In this document: one piece after another, positions 1 through 7,782 of the stretch
Numbering within the stretch: position 1 is the stretch's first letter
Layout of the letters: each line of letters begins with the position of its first letter
Origin: an uncultured Granulosicoccus sp.
GTDB taxonomy: Bacteria; Pseudomonadota; Gammaproteobacteria; Granulosicoccales; Granulosicoccaceae
DNA length: 64,000 bases
Assembly: GCA_947492525.1 (NCBI GenBank)
Contig: CANLNQ010000027.1
Span: 32,109 to 96,108 of the forward strand
Direction: 5' to 3'
Notes under the pieces: generated by a model
The model's database searches: none
Seen by the model: only the letters and a program-made list of their open reading frames with translations
What the model was told of the DNA's origin: nothing
Program-made: the position numbers and the translations under genes

Positions 1-1
1 G

Positions 2-985
2 AGCACCGGGGCGAATATTCCAACCGCCAGAGCAGGTGTGTTTGCCGCATCTGCCGGTAACGAAGTGCTGGTGGCCGGTGGCGAGATCGATACCAGTGGC
101 GTTGCCTTGTCGACAAACGAAGCCTACAACGTCAGGAACAATACCTGGCGTACACTGAATTCATTGCTGCAGGGACGCCACAGTGGTGGCAGTGCCGTCA
201 TCGGCTCGAAATGGCATGTGGTCTCCGGCAGTGTGAGGCGTGGCGGTGGCGACAGCAATGAAACGAGTTCGCACGAGGTTCTGGATCTGAACACCGACCC
301 GGATGGTGATGGCGATGGCTTGAGTGATAGCGACGAAGAGTCAATCTACAACACTGACCCGACCGACCCTGACAGTGACGATGATGGCGCCAATGATGGC
401 GCCGAAGTGGCAGCCGGCAGTGATCCGAACGATCGCGACAGCGACGATGATCAGCTGGAAGATGGAGAGGAGATCAACGAGCACCTGACCAACCCGGTCT
501 CTGCCGATACGGATGAGGACGGCATCAGCGATGGCGATGAGGTCTTGCTGTGGAATTCCAGTCCCTTGCTGATGGATACCGATAATGATGGTCTGGACGA
601 TGCCGATGAAATCGAACGTGGCACGCGACCGGATCTGGCAGACACGGATTCAGATGGTCTGAATGATGGCGCCGAGATCATCGCCGGAACGGATCCGCTG
701 AAGGCCGATACCGATGACGATGGCCTGTCGGATTCGGAAGACCCCGATCCACTGGTGGCACAGGGAGAAGGCGGGCAGACAGCAGGTAGCGAGACCGGTG
801 GCGATACGGCTGGTGAAACGGATGCGGGCAGCGGTGATGACACAGGTGGCAACGCCGATTCAGGCACTGATGCCGGTGATGGTGGCACTGGATCGAGCAG
901 TAGCAGCGGTGGTGGTAGCATGGGATTATTACCGCTGTTCCTGTTGTGCCTGTGGTCTCGACGGGTAGTCCGTCAACGTTCCTGA
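2..985 (+). CDS. Secreted Kelch/thrombospondin type 3 repeat protein, 5' partial
   Basis: The reading frame is open from the first bases of the window, so the start lies upstream; the GTG at 38 is internal to a Kelch-like motif (PTARAG followed by VLVAGGE). The first ~95 visible residues look like one Kelch beta-propeller blade. Residues ~95-250 are Asp-rich calcium-binding thrombospondin type 3 repeats of the form DxDxDGxxDxxE. A low-complexity Gly/Ser/Thr/Asp linker follows. The C-terminus reads GGGSMGLLPLFLLCLWSRR plus a basic tail, which matches the three-part GlyGly-CTERM sorting signal (Gly-rich motif, hydrophobic helix, Arg cluster) cleaved by rhombosortase in type II secreting gammaproteobacteria. 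The inferred product is a calcium-stabilised cell-surface protein; its ligand is unknown. No rhombosortase gene is in the window. Confidence 0.8.
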   Translation, partial: STGANIPTARAGVFAASAGNEVLVAGGEIDTSGVALSTNEAYNVRNNTWRTLNSLLQGRHSGGSAVIGSKWHVVSGSVRRGGGDSNETSSHEVLDLNTDPDGDGDGLSDSDEESIYNTDPTDPDSDDDGANDGAEVAAGSDPNDRDSDDDQLEDGEEINEHLTNPVSADTDEDGISDGDEVLLWNSSPLLMDTDNDGLDDADEIERGTRPDLADTDSDGLNDGAEIIAGTDPLKADTDDDGLSDSEDPDPLVAQGEGGQTAGSETGGDTAGETDAGSGDDTGGNADSGTDAGDGGTGSSSSSGGGSMGLLPLFLLCLWSRRVVRQRS

Positions 986-1119
986 GCCGTCAATCTTCCG
1001 ACGAATCGATCATCGAAAGTGCCCATTGGCAAGAAACGTTGAATATTGTCTCTCGGCGTACGACAATCAGTGTTCAATGCCGTGAGGCAGTGCTTTCGAT
1101 TTAACTGGAGTCATTCATC

Positions 1120-2520
1120 GTGCGCAAACTGACCATGTCCCTGTTGGGCGTCATGAGTAGCTGTCTGGCTATTCTGCCGGCTACCGCCCAACAGGCAGAC
1201 AGTAATCTGCAACTGCCGGATGCCAAGCCTGGCGAGTGTTATGCGAAAGTCATTACACCTGCACGCTTCGAGACTCGTACGGAAGAGGTGGTCGTGCAGG
1301 AGCCATCCGAGCGCATCGAGACTCAGGAGGCCGAGTACGAGACGGTCGAGGAACAGATAACCGTCAAGGAAGCTTCGCAGGATTTCGATGTGACCCCAAC
1401 GGCCTTCGAGCGTGAAACCGAAGTGGTGGAGACGCGTGCGGCGGAAATGCTGTGGCGAAGCGGAAGCGGTGACAGCGGCCAGCCTGCGAATCCGGATACG
1501 GTTGAGCAGATAGCTCGCTCGGGTGTCGATACGGATGCCGTCAAGCCTGGAGACTGCTTCGTGGAGTACTACACCGAAGCGCAGTACCGGACCGAATCGG
1601 TGCGGGTGCTGATCAAGGAAGCAACACAGAGCATAGAGATCGTGCCCGCTGTTTACGAAACGGTGGATGAAAGAGTCGTCATCAAGGAGGCCTCCAGCGA
1701 GGTGGTGGATGTGCCTGCGGTCTATCGCACCGTGTCCGAATCGGTTCTGGTCGAACCGGCGCGCAGTGTCTGGCAGAATGACTGCGGTTTGATCGAGCAG
1801 GTCGACAACGCCACCGGTGAGGTGATGTGTCTGGTCGAGGTGCCGGCTCGCTACGAGACCTTGACCAAGACTGTACTGGACAAGCCTGCCAGCACCAAGA
1901 CTATCAATATTCCGGCCGAATACCAGACCGTCAAGGTGGAAAAGCTGGTCAGCCCGGCGCGGGAAGAACGCGTGGATGTGCCGGCTGAATACACCACGGT
2001 CGATCGTCAGGTGAAAGTGTCTGACCCGACGTTCTTCTGGTTGGCGAAGGACGAGCAGGCCGATGCGAATGCCATCGCAACGGGTCGCGAGATCTGCCTT
2101 GATGAACGCCCGGCGGAATCGGTTGATGTGGTGCGTGAAATCGTCAGTTCAGAAGCTGTTGCCACACCGCGTGAGGTTCCTGCGCAGATTGAATCGATTG
2201 CCGTACAACGTCTGCTGACACCGGCCTCGGAAAGACGCATCCAGATACCGGCACGCACCAAGACGGTGAGCAGTCAGGTGGAAATAGCACCGGCGAAGGT
2301 TGAATGGGTTCAGGTGCTGTGCCAGGTGAACATGACTCGGGACATCATCACCAGACTGCAGGAAGCACTCAAGCGGGAAGGTTACGACCCGGGCCCCATT
2401 GATGGGTTTGTCGGTCAGGGAACCCTGCGGGCCATGGAAGCGTATCAAGCTGCCGAAGGGATCAACGCAGGTGGCGGTATTACACTGGAGCTGCTCAAGC
2501 ACCTGAACGTGGAGTCCTGA
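1120..2520 (+). CDS. Repeat-containing periplasmic protein with C-terminal peptidoglycan-binding domain
   Basis: The GTG start has a GGAG Shine-Dalgarno at 1107-1110. Residues 1-24 are a Sec signal peptide ending around ATAQQ. The body (~30-395) is built from degenerate ~20-residue units of the type PAxYxTVxxxVxVxxA, grouped into about four longer blocks separated by a Trp-containing segment and a Cys near each block (PGECYAKV, PGDCFVEY, MCLVEVPARY, ICLDERPA). The last ~60 residues (ITRLQEALKREGYDPGPIDG) form a PF01471-type peptidoglycan-binding domain. It is probably a cell-wall-anchored envelope protein; I do not know a named family for the repeat. It stands alone, with a strong terminator directly downstream. 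Confidence 0.8.
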   Translation: MRKLTMSLLGVMSSCLAILPATAQQADSNLQLPDAKPGECYAKVITPARFETRTEEVVVQEPSERIETQEAEYETVEEQITVKEASQDFDVTPTAFERETEVVETRAAEMLWRSGSGDSGQPANPDTVEQIARSGVDTDAVKPGDCFVEYYTEAQYRTESVRVLIKEATQSIEIVPAVYETVDERVVIKEASSEVVDVPAVYRTVSESVLVEPARSVWQNDCGLIEQVDNATGEVMCLVEVPARYETLTKTVLDKPASTKTINIPAEYQTVKVEKLVSPAREERVDVPAEYTTVDRQVKVSDPTFFWLAKDEQADANAIATGREICLDERPAESVDVVREIVSSEAVATPREVPAQIESIAVQRLLTPASERRIQIPARTKTVSSQVEIAPAKVEWVQVLCQVNMTRDIITRLQEALKREGYDPGPIDGFVGQGTLRAMEAYQAAEGINAGGGITLELLKHLNVES

Positions 2521-2556
2521 CACTTCCGTACGTTGAAAGACATTGTTTGACACTGC

Positions 2557-2591
2557 AAAAGGCCGCCGGTTTTGTTCCGGCGGCCTTTTTT
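2557..2591. terminator. Bidirectional intrinsic terminator
   Basis: The arms GGCCGCCGG and CCGGCGGCC pair perfectly around a 7-nt loop. The stem is flanked by AAAA on one side and TTTTTT on the other, so it works for both convergent genes. It overlaps the stop codon of the leftward membrane protein gene. Confidence 0.92.
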
Positions 2592-3298
2592 CATAGCTTG
2601 TTCCAGACCCAGTCGGGCAGCAGTGCCGGGCGCCAGTCGGTATAGAGTGCCTGCCACTGGTTCCAGGCCACATCCCAGGGCGCTGTCCAGAACCAGGCAA
2701 CCAGGGTAATGAAGATGACCAGGCAGCTGGCAGGCAGCTGCTGCAGGTCCAGTGGTTTGACGGCGCTGCCGAAAGAGCGACGCACACGAACGCCGGTGAA
2801 GTCGACGCTGTAGAGCTCATCGAGTATCAGATGGACCAGATAGCCCAGGGTCATGAAGATCCCCAGCAACCAGCTTTGCAGTTCACTGGTCTCCATCTGC
2901 TGCCAGGCAACGGCGCACATCAGCACGCCTGCCATGATGGCCGCGATGAGTGAATGCAGAATGCCACGATGGCGGGTCACCGAATGGAACAGCCACCAGA
3001 GGGGAAACCTGACCAGCAGGAAGACGGTGATGGCGCCCAGCCACAGCTCCAGCCCGGTGAATCCTTCGACATTGGCAAATAACCAGGCCAGCGCTGCCAC
3101 GGTTCCCAGACCGGAAAACAGTGCGCGTGACGGTTGCGATTGCTTGAGATCGATGTCGGGTACGATGCCGCCGATCATGCCGGCAACGGTCAGCATCAAG
3201 CCTTCGGTCATGCCCAGTGACAACAATTTCGTACAGCACGTGGCTCCGAGGCTGACAACAGCTGCAGCACCAAAAATGTGTGTGTTAAAGTCGGCCAC
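2591..3298 (-). CDS. YdjM/DUF457-family membrane-bound putative metal-dependent hydrolase
   Basis: Inner-membrane protein of the PF04307 family. His6 (NTHIFGA), the GGIVPDID motif near residue 45, HRGILHSL near 110 and GYLVHLILDE near 155 are the conserved His/Asp positions of the family, set among four to five hydrophobic segments. The start is GTG with AGGA about 10 nt upstream; the 235 aa length is normal. E. coli YdjM is a LexA-regulated relative, but I see no SOS box here. The gene starts only 26 bp from the divergent DUF1840 start, so each promoter must lie within the other's 5' region. The substrate is unknown. Confidence 0.82.
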   Translation of the reverse strand: MADFNTHIFGAAAVVSLGATCCTKLLSLGMTEGLMLTVAGMIGGIVPDIDLKQSQPSRALFSGLGTVAALAWLFANVEGFTGLELWLGAITVFLLVRFPLWWLFHSVTRHRGILHSLIAAIMAGVLMCAVAWQQMETSELQSWLLGIFMTLGYLVHLILDELYSVDFTGVRVRRSFGSAVKPLDLQQLPASCLVIFITLVAWFWTAPWDVAWNQWQALYTDWRPALLPDWVWNKL

Positions 3299-3324
3299 TA
3301 TCGTGTTTCCTAAATGAGGTCGTC

Positions 3325-3663
3325 GTGCTGGTAACTTTCAAGACAAGCGCATACTCGGACATAACCATGTTCGGAACGGCGGCAGTATCACTGCTGAAGC
3401 TGATGGGGCAGAGCGGCAATGTGCCGGGTGCCATACTGGCCGCGGATGTACCGCAGGCGTTGAAGACTTTACACGAAGCTCTGGCGAAGTTGGAAGCCGA
3501 GGAGCTGAATCCGGGAGGCAGTGAACCGGAAGAAAATACGCAAGGCGGATTCGATGATGAAGAGGAAGAGGCGCCGGTTGCCTTGCATACGCGAGCCGGG
3601 CCACTCATCAGTCTGCTCGAGGCCGCGGCCGCTGCCAATGAGAACGTGCTCTGGGATAGTTGA
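3325..3663 (+). CDS. DUF1840 domain-containing protein
   Basis: A 112-aa soluble acidic protein starting MLVTFKTSAYSDITMFG, with the family segment LLKLMGQSGNVPGAILAADV and a C-terminal ALxTRAxPLISLLExA block. These are the hallmarks of the DUF1840 (PF08895) family of proteobacterial proteins of unknown function. The GTG start has TGAGG just upstream. The central EPEENTQGGFDDEEEEAP is a low-complexity acidic linker. It is a single-gene unit followed by a strong intrinsic terminator. Confidence 0.88.
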   Translation: MLVTFKTSAYSDITMFGTAAVSLLKLMGQSGNVPGAILAADVPQALKTLHEALAKLEAEELNPGGSEPEENTQGGFDDEEEEAPVALHTRAGPLISLLEAAAAANENVLWDS

Positions 3664-3707
3664 ACCGGCGCGTAGTTGAACAGGCCCGGAAGCAGGAATC
3701 TCTTGAT

Positions 3708-3752
3708 GGCGCAGTGCTGTCAGCAGCCATCGCTGACACCCTGCGCCTTTTT
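3708..3752 (+). terminator. Intrinsic terminator after the DUF1840 gene
   Basis: The outer arms GGCGCAG and CTGCGCC enclose inner arms TGTCAGC and GCTGACA, followed directly by TTTTT (3748-3752). Confidence 0.9.
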
Positions 3753-3806
3753 ACCGCGCGTTCCCCGGCCAGTCTGAGTTAGCCGGGCAAGTGCCTCGGC
3801 ATGACG

Positions 3807-3832
3807 GCAGACACCCGCTTCCAGGTGTCTGC
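3807..3832 (-). terminator. Hairpin downstream of the DUF1501 gene
   Basis: A perfect 9-bp stem GCAGACACC/GGTGTCTGC with an 8-nt loop lies in the 283-bp gap between the convergent DUF1840 and DUF1501 genes. There is no U-tract, so termination or 3'-end stabilisation of the leftward transcript is only inferred. Nothing else is evident in the gap. Confidence 0.4.
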
Positions 3833-3946
3833 GGCGATATCCACAAGGGGCAGACTGGTTTGATGTCGGCTGTCGTCTATGCTCGCCTAGCGTGATGTCA
3901 GCTGCGTTTCATGGCAGCTGCCCTTCTTTGCCCGCTGAAGTCGATA

Positions 3947-5353
3947 TCAGCTGAGCATGAATCCCAGGTCTTTCTGCGTGAAGTTCTGCAGATCGGGCAG
4001 AGCGTTGTTCAGATCGCTTTCCGAGACGCCCATCCAGCGAGACAGGGTTGCCGCGTACTGATTGACTGATATCTTCGGGATGATGCGTCCGGCAAAGCTG
4101 CCGTCATCCTCGCCGGCATCGTCCGGGTTGTCCGTGTCGGAGTAGTCGGGAGTCTCTCCGATCACCCGGCCGCCATCCACCGCACCGCCGAACACGAAGC
4201 TGTGACCACCCCAGCCATGGTCGGTACCGTTACCGTTACTGCTCAGCGTACGACCGAAGTCGGAAGCCGTGAACGTGGTGACACTGCTGGCCTTGTTGAT
4301 GTCATCGATGGTCCCCTGAAATGCATTGACGGCTTCGTTCAGGCCGTTCAACAGATCCGGCTGTCGTTCGAGCTGATCCGAATGGGTATCCCAGCCACCC
4401 ATCAAGACGAAGAACACCTGCTTCTGCATGCCCAGTTCCTCGCGTGAGGCAATCATGCGAGCCACCAGATGCAGCTGCTTTGCCAGCTTGTTGCTGCCGT
4501 TGTACTGCATCTGAGGCAGCTGATTGGCTTGCAGAGCAGAATGCAGGGACGCGGTTGCGTCGGAGGCCCGGCCTACCGCATTGGCGATGCCGCGCATCAA
4601 CAAGGGGTTGCTGCTCGCCTGGCCCTGGGCAATCAGTTCGTTCAGGGTACGACCGACTCCGCTCAGGCGCGTGGGCGGAATCCAGTCACTGATGTTGTCA
4701 TAGCCGTACATACGCTCGACCGCGACATCGGCGTTCAGCGTCACGTAGTTGGTGCTGGCCGATGCCAGCCAATCAGTGCTGCCACCCATGGAAAACGCCG
4801 GTGCCACTGGTATGCTGCCGTTGCAGTTGGCCGCATGGGCGCTGATGGCTCCCCCCCAACCGAAGGAGGTACTGCCGTTGACGATACCGGCGCCGGTCTG
4901 CCACAGCTTCTGCTGGGTGTTGTGGGCGAACAGCGATTGCGGTAAGGCCACGGTACCCAGGTAATCGGATTTGCTGGTCGGCTGTATCAGGGTTCCGGTG
5001 TTGCTCAGTACGCTCAGGCGCTGCTCGTTGTAGAGGCGCTGAAAGTCCGGCAGCAGGTTGTGAAAACCGAACTCTCCCTGATCTGCATCGCTGACGGAAA
5101 GCAGGTCGGACTCGGCCACGGCCAGCTCGTTGCGGGAGCCCAGGTAGTCATCGTAGCGGCTGCCACCGGGTACGAACATGTTGAAGGAGTCGGCGCCGCC
5201 TGCCAGGAAGATGCACACCAGCGATCGGGCTTCATCGCACTGCTCGGCATGTGCCTTGCCCGAGCCTGCCATCATGGACACGCCCGCGCCCAGTGGCAGG
5301 GCGGCCAGTGTCTTGAGCAAACGACGTTTTTCTTTATCTACTGGATTTCGCAT
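3947..5353 (-). CDS. DUF1501 domain-containing exported protein
   Basis: Member of the DUF1501 (PF07394) group. The N-terminus KRRLLKTLAALPLGAG is a Tat-type signal (twin Arg at 10-11), followed by an Ala-rich cleavage region. Family landmarks are LVCIFLAGGADSFNMFVP (~46-63), MGGWDTHSDQ (~305) and TDHGWGGHSFVFGGAV (~375). The fold is alkaline-phosphatase/sulfatase-like, but no enzymatic activity is established. It is 468 aa, typical for the family. It lies 148 bp downstream of a DUF1800 gene on the same strand; this pairing recurs in many bacteria and suggests co-transcription and a joint envelope function. Confidence 0.88.
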   Translation of the reverse strand: MRNPVDKEKRRLLKTLAALPLGAGVSMMAGSGKAHAEQCDEARSLVCIFLAGGADSFNMFVPGGSRYDDYLGSRNELAVAESDLLSVSDADQGEFGFHNLLPDFQRLYNEQRLSVLSNTGTLIQPTSKSDYLGTVALPQSLFAHNTQQKLWQTGAGIVNGSTSFGWGGAISAHAANCNGSIPVAPAFSMGGSTDWLASASTNYVTLNADVAVERMYGYDNISDWIPPTRLSGVGRTLNELIAQGQASSNPLLMRGIANAVGRASDATASLHSALQANQLPQMQYNGSNKLAKQLHLVARMIASREELGMQKQVFFVLMGGWDTHSDQLERQPDLLNGLNEAVNAFQGTIDDINKASSVTTFTASDFGRTLSSNGNGTDHGWGGHSFVFGGAVDGGRVIGETPDYSDTDNPDDAGEDDGSFAGRIIPKISVNQYAATLSRWMGVSESDLNNALPDLQNFTQKDLGFMLS

Positions 5354-5501
5354 GGTCTTTGGTCGCGAGTCATCAGGCCCCGATGGGCGAGGCTGTTGTC
5401 TGGTCTGAGGGTCTGGCCGGCATCAGGATCGGCAGCGCCGCTTGCCGGCGCATTGCCGTTCAACGATTCCCGAGTGTTGTCCGAAAGCCGGCACATCATG
5501 G

Positions 5502-7313
5502 TTATCGCTGTATATGGTATTGAGGCGCGGTCAGCATCATGAACAGGGTGTCCTGTACGGCTGCGAACCGGCCTGCGTCATCACTGCCCAGCGTCCGCGT
5601 GTAATCGAACAGGCTCTGGCGCATGTCATCGGGCATCGCGCCTGCGAAGAAGATCAGGTTGTACCAGTCGAGCAAGGCATCGGGGTCGGTGGCCAGTTCA
5701 ACCAGTGGCTGCAGATCGATGATGGTCACGCGTGGATTGTCATCACTGAGGTCTGAGCGATCATTGAAGCGATAGACCTGGTGGTGAAAGTTGTTATGCG
5801 TGGAGGCAAGATTTGCCTCTGTCATGATCTGCATCTCCGGCGACAGCGTGCTGCCACCGGGCACGATGGTGTGATCAGGCAGATAGAAGTTGAACACCGA
5901 AGGCGATTGCATCACCTCCTGACCGGTCATTTCATCAATACGGTTCAGGGTGAAGTTCGGTGTGTTGTGCACGCCTTCGGACAGTGGCCCGGGGGTGCCG
6001 TCCAGGGCTCGCCAGACATGCGCCAGACGCACCACCGGCTCACGCAGCTTGCCGAAGTCCGGGTCATTCTCGTGGCCATTACGGGCTTCATCATCGAGCA
6101 GGATGGCCTTGACCACCGCGCCCAGATCACCACGTTCACCGGCCCCGTTGTCATTGAAGACCGAAACGACTCGCTGTACGTACTCCGGGCTGGGATTGCT
6201 GGTGACAAGCCGTTGTATGAGCTGCTTGGAAATGAAGGGACCGACGTTTGCGTGCTGGAAGATGGTATCCAGTGCAAAGGCCATGTCCTCGCGTGTGCTC
6301 AGACCGGCAGGCGCCACTCGATCATTGAGCAGTGTCTTGCTACCGGTATCGTGAAAGCGCTCATCCGGCACCATTGGCGTGGTAAAGGTATCGCCGCCAC
6401 CCAGATTGGTTGTTTCCCAGGAGGTCACCAGATCGTAGTTCCAGCCGGTGAATACCCGGGCGAATTCTTCTATCTGAGCCTGTGTGTAGGAAGGCACCGG
6501 ATTGTCTGCCGGCAGGGCTTCACCGCGATCGTTCAGTTCGTACAGGCCGATAGAGAAAAGCTGCAGGACTTCGCGCGCATAGTTTTCATCGGGGCGAATG
6601 TTCTCGGCGACATTGGCCTTCTCGTTGCGCACCATGCTCAGATAGACACCCATGACCGGGTGCAGGGTGACATCCTCGAGCAACTGGCGATAGTTGCCGA
6701 AGGCATTGCGGCTCAGCATGTCGTAGTAGTTGGCCATGCCCCACTGGTTGTTGGCCAGCAGGTAGTCCACATCGGACACCACGAAAATCTGACTCAGGGC
6801 AAAGGCCACTCGCTGGCGCAACTGGTCCGGTTCATCGAGTACATTGTTCCACCAGGCTTCGTGGCGAGCTTCGCCCTGGCTGCCGTTACTGTTCGCACGC
6901 GTGTAGGGCTCGCTCAGGGAGACCGGCAGAATCATCTGCGCGTCGATCCACTCTTCCAGTGTCGTTGCGCGCAACTCGGCGATGGTATCGACCGTGGCAC
7001 CAAAGCTTGCCTGAGCCAGAAAGCGCGAGGCGGCAACATCCTCGGCGTCCAGGTTCGATACGCTGGTTACCGGTGGCAATTCACCGGATGGGCCACCATC
7101 GTCCGGTTCCTGCAGATCTTCGCCCGTGGGGGTACCACCTCCACCGGCATTGTCGCTGCCTGTGACACTGCCATTATCAATGACCACACCACTGTCGCCA
7201 CAGGCCTGCAGCAGCAGGATCAGAGAGAGCAGAACGGCTGTCCAGCAACGGTTGTTCGCCAGCAATGGCAGTTGGGGCAAGCGCATCAGGCGGCTATCGT
7301 AAGGTCTTTTCAT
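5502..7313 (-). CDS. DUF1800 domain-containing lipoprotein
   Basis: Protein of the DUF1800 (PF08811) family, normally paired with DUF1501. ASRFLAQASFGATVDTIAEL opens the domain, and NYAREVLQLFSIGLYELN and FARVFTGWNYD are typical family segments. I start at the ATG at 7313, giving a basic N-terminus and hydrophobic stretch ending LLLQAC with lipobox Cys38; an in-frame ATG at 7286 gives a shorter signal and is also possible. The open frame extends to 7430, but that extension lacks any signal sequence and is unlikely. A Gly/Pro/Asp-rich linker follows the lipobox. The inferred product is an envelope lipoprotein acting with the downstream DUF1501 protein. Confidence 0.87.
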   Translation of the reverse strand: MKRPYDSRLMRLPQLPLLANNRCWTAVLLSLILLLQACGDSGVVIDNGSVTGSDNAGGGGTPTGEDLQEPDDGGPSGELPPVTSVSNLDAEDVAASRFLAQASFGATVDTIAELRATTLEEWIDAQMILPVSLSEPYTRANSNGSQGEARHEAWWNNVLDEPDQLRQRVAFALSQIFVVSDVDYLLANNQWGMANYYDMLSRNAFGNYRQLLEDVTLHPVMGVYLSMVRNEKANVAENIRPDENYAREVLQLFSIGLYELNDRGEALPADNPVPSYTQAQIEEFARVFTGWNYDLVTSWETTNLGGGDTFTTPMVPDERFHDTGSKTLLNDRVAPAGLSTREDMAFALDTIFQHANVGPFISKQLIQRLVTSNPSPEYVQRVVSVFNDNGAGERGDLGAVVKAILLDDEARNGHENDPDFGKLREPVVRLAHVWRALDGTPGPLSEGVHNTPNFTLNRIDEMTGQEVMQSPSVFNFYLPDHTIVPGGSTLSPEMQIMTEANLASTHNNFHHQVYRFNDRSDLSDDNPRVTIIDLQPLVELATDPDALLDWYNLIFFAGAMPDDMRQSLFDYTRTLGSDDAGRFAAVQDTLFMMLTAPQYHIQR

Positions 7314-7782
7314 GGAGTGCTGAGACACTTCCCGAGGAAGGCGGATCGATTGCGGCCTACCGTACCAGAAGCACGTATGGGTCGCGGTTGAAAGAAAACC
7401 GAAACAGCGGTCACGTTCATGCATCGGCATGCAGAGCTCAGCGGAATGTGATTTTCTTCACAGCGCTGAGCGCGAATACGTCATTTCTGCCCGGCTGCGG
7501 AGTGAATCACGACCTTGCCGATGCCCGCCGTCCCTGAGTATCAGGCGATATTCTGTCACGCCGTGCCTCTCAGGTGATGCATCCAACATTGCGATCACCG
7601 CTTTGGTATCACTATTTTACCAATGGCTGGCCATCGGCGAGTGACCGAGGCACGGCGCAAGGCGAGGTTTCAGGCTGCGATGATTAACTATCAGGCAGCG
7701 ATCTGAGACAATGGTTCCTTGTTGAATTCGCACGCGGCAGGGGCATCCTGCCGTGCTGGTCAAGCTGGAGCCTGGAAAGACG
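7314..7782. other. Divergent intergenic region
   Basis: About 470 bp separate the DUF1800 gene from the divergent oxidoreductase. No convincing small ORF or RNA is visible. A weak sigma70-like pair, TTGCGA (7589-7594) and TATTTT (7613-7618) with 18-bp spacing, could serve the rightward gene. Confidence 0.3.

Noticed and set aside
5781..7391. 536-codon plus-strand ORF opposite the DUF1800 gene
   Set aside because: It has no recognisable domain and His/Gly/Val-rich composition typical of an antisense shadow; the minus-strand frame shows clear DUF1800 motifs.
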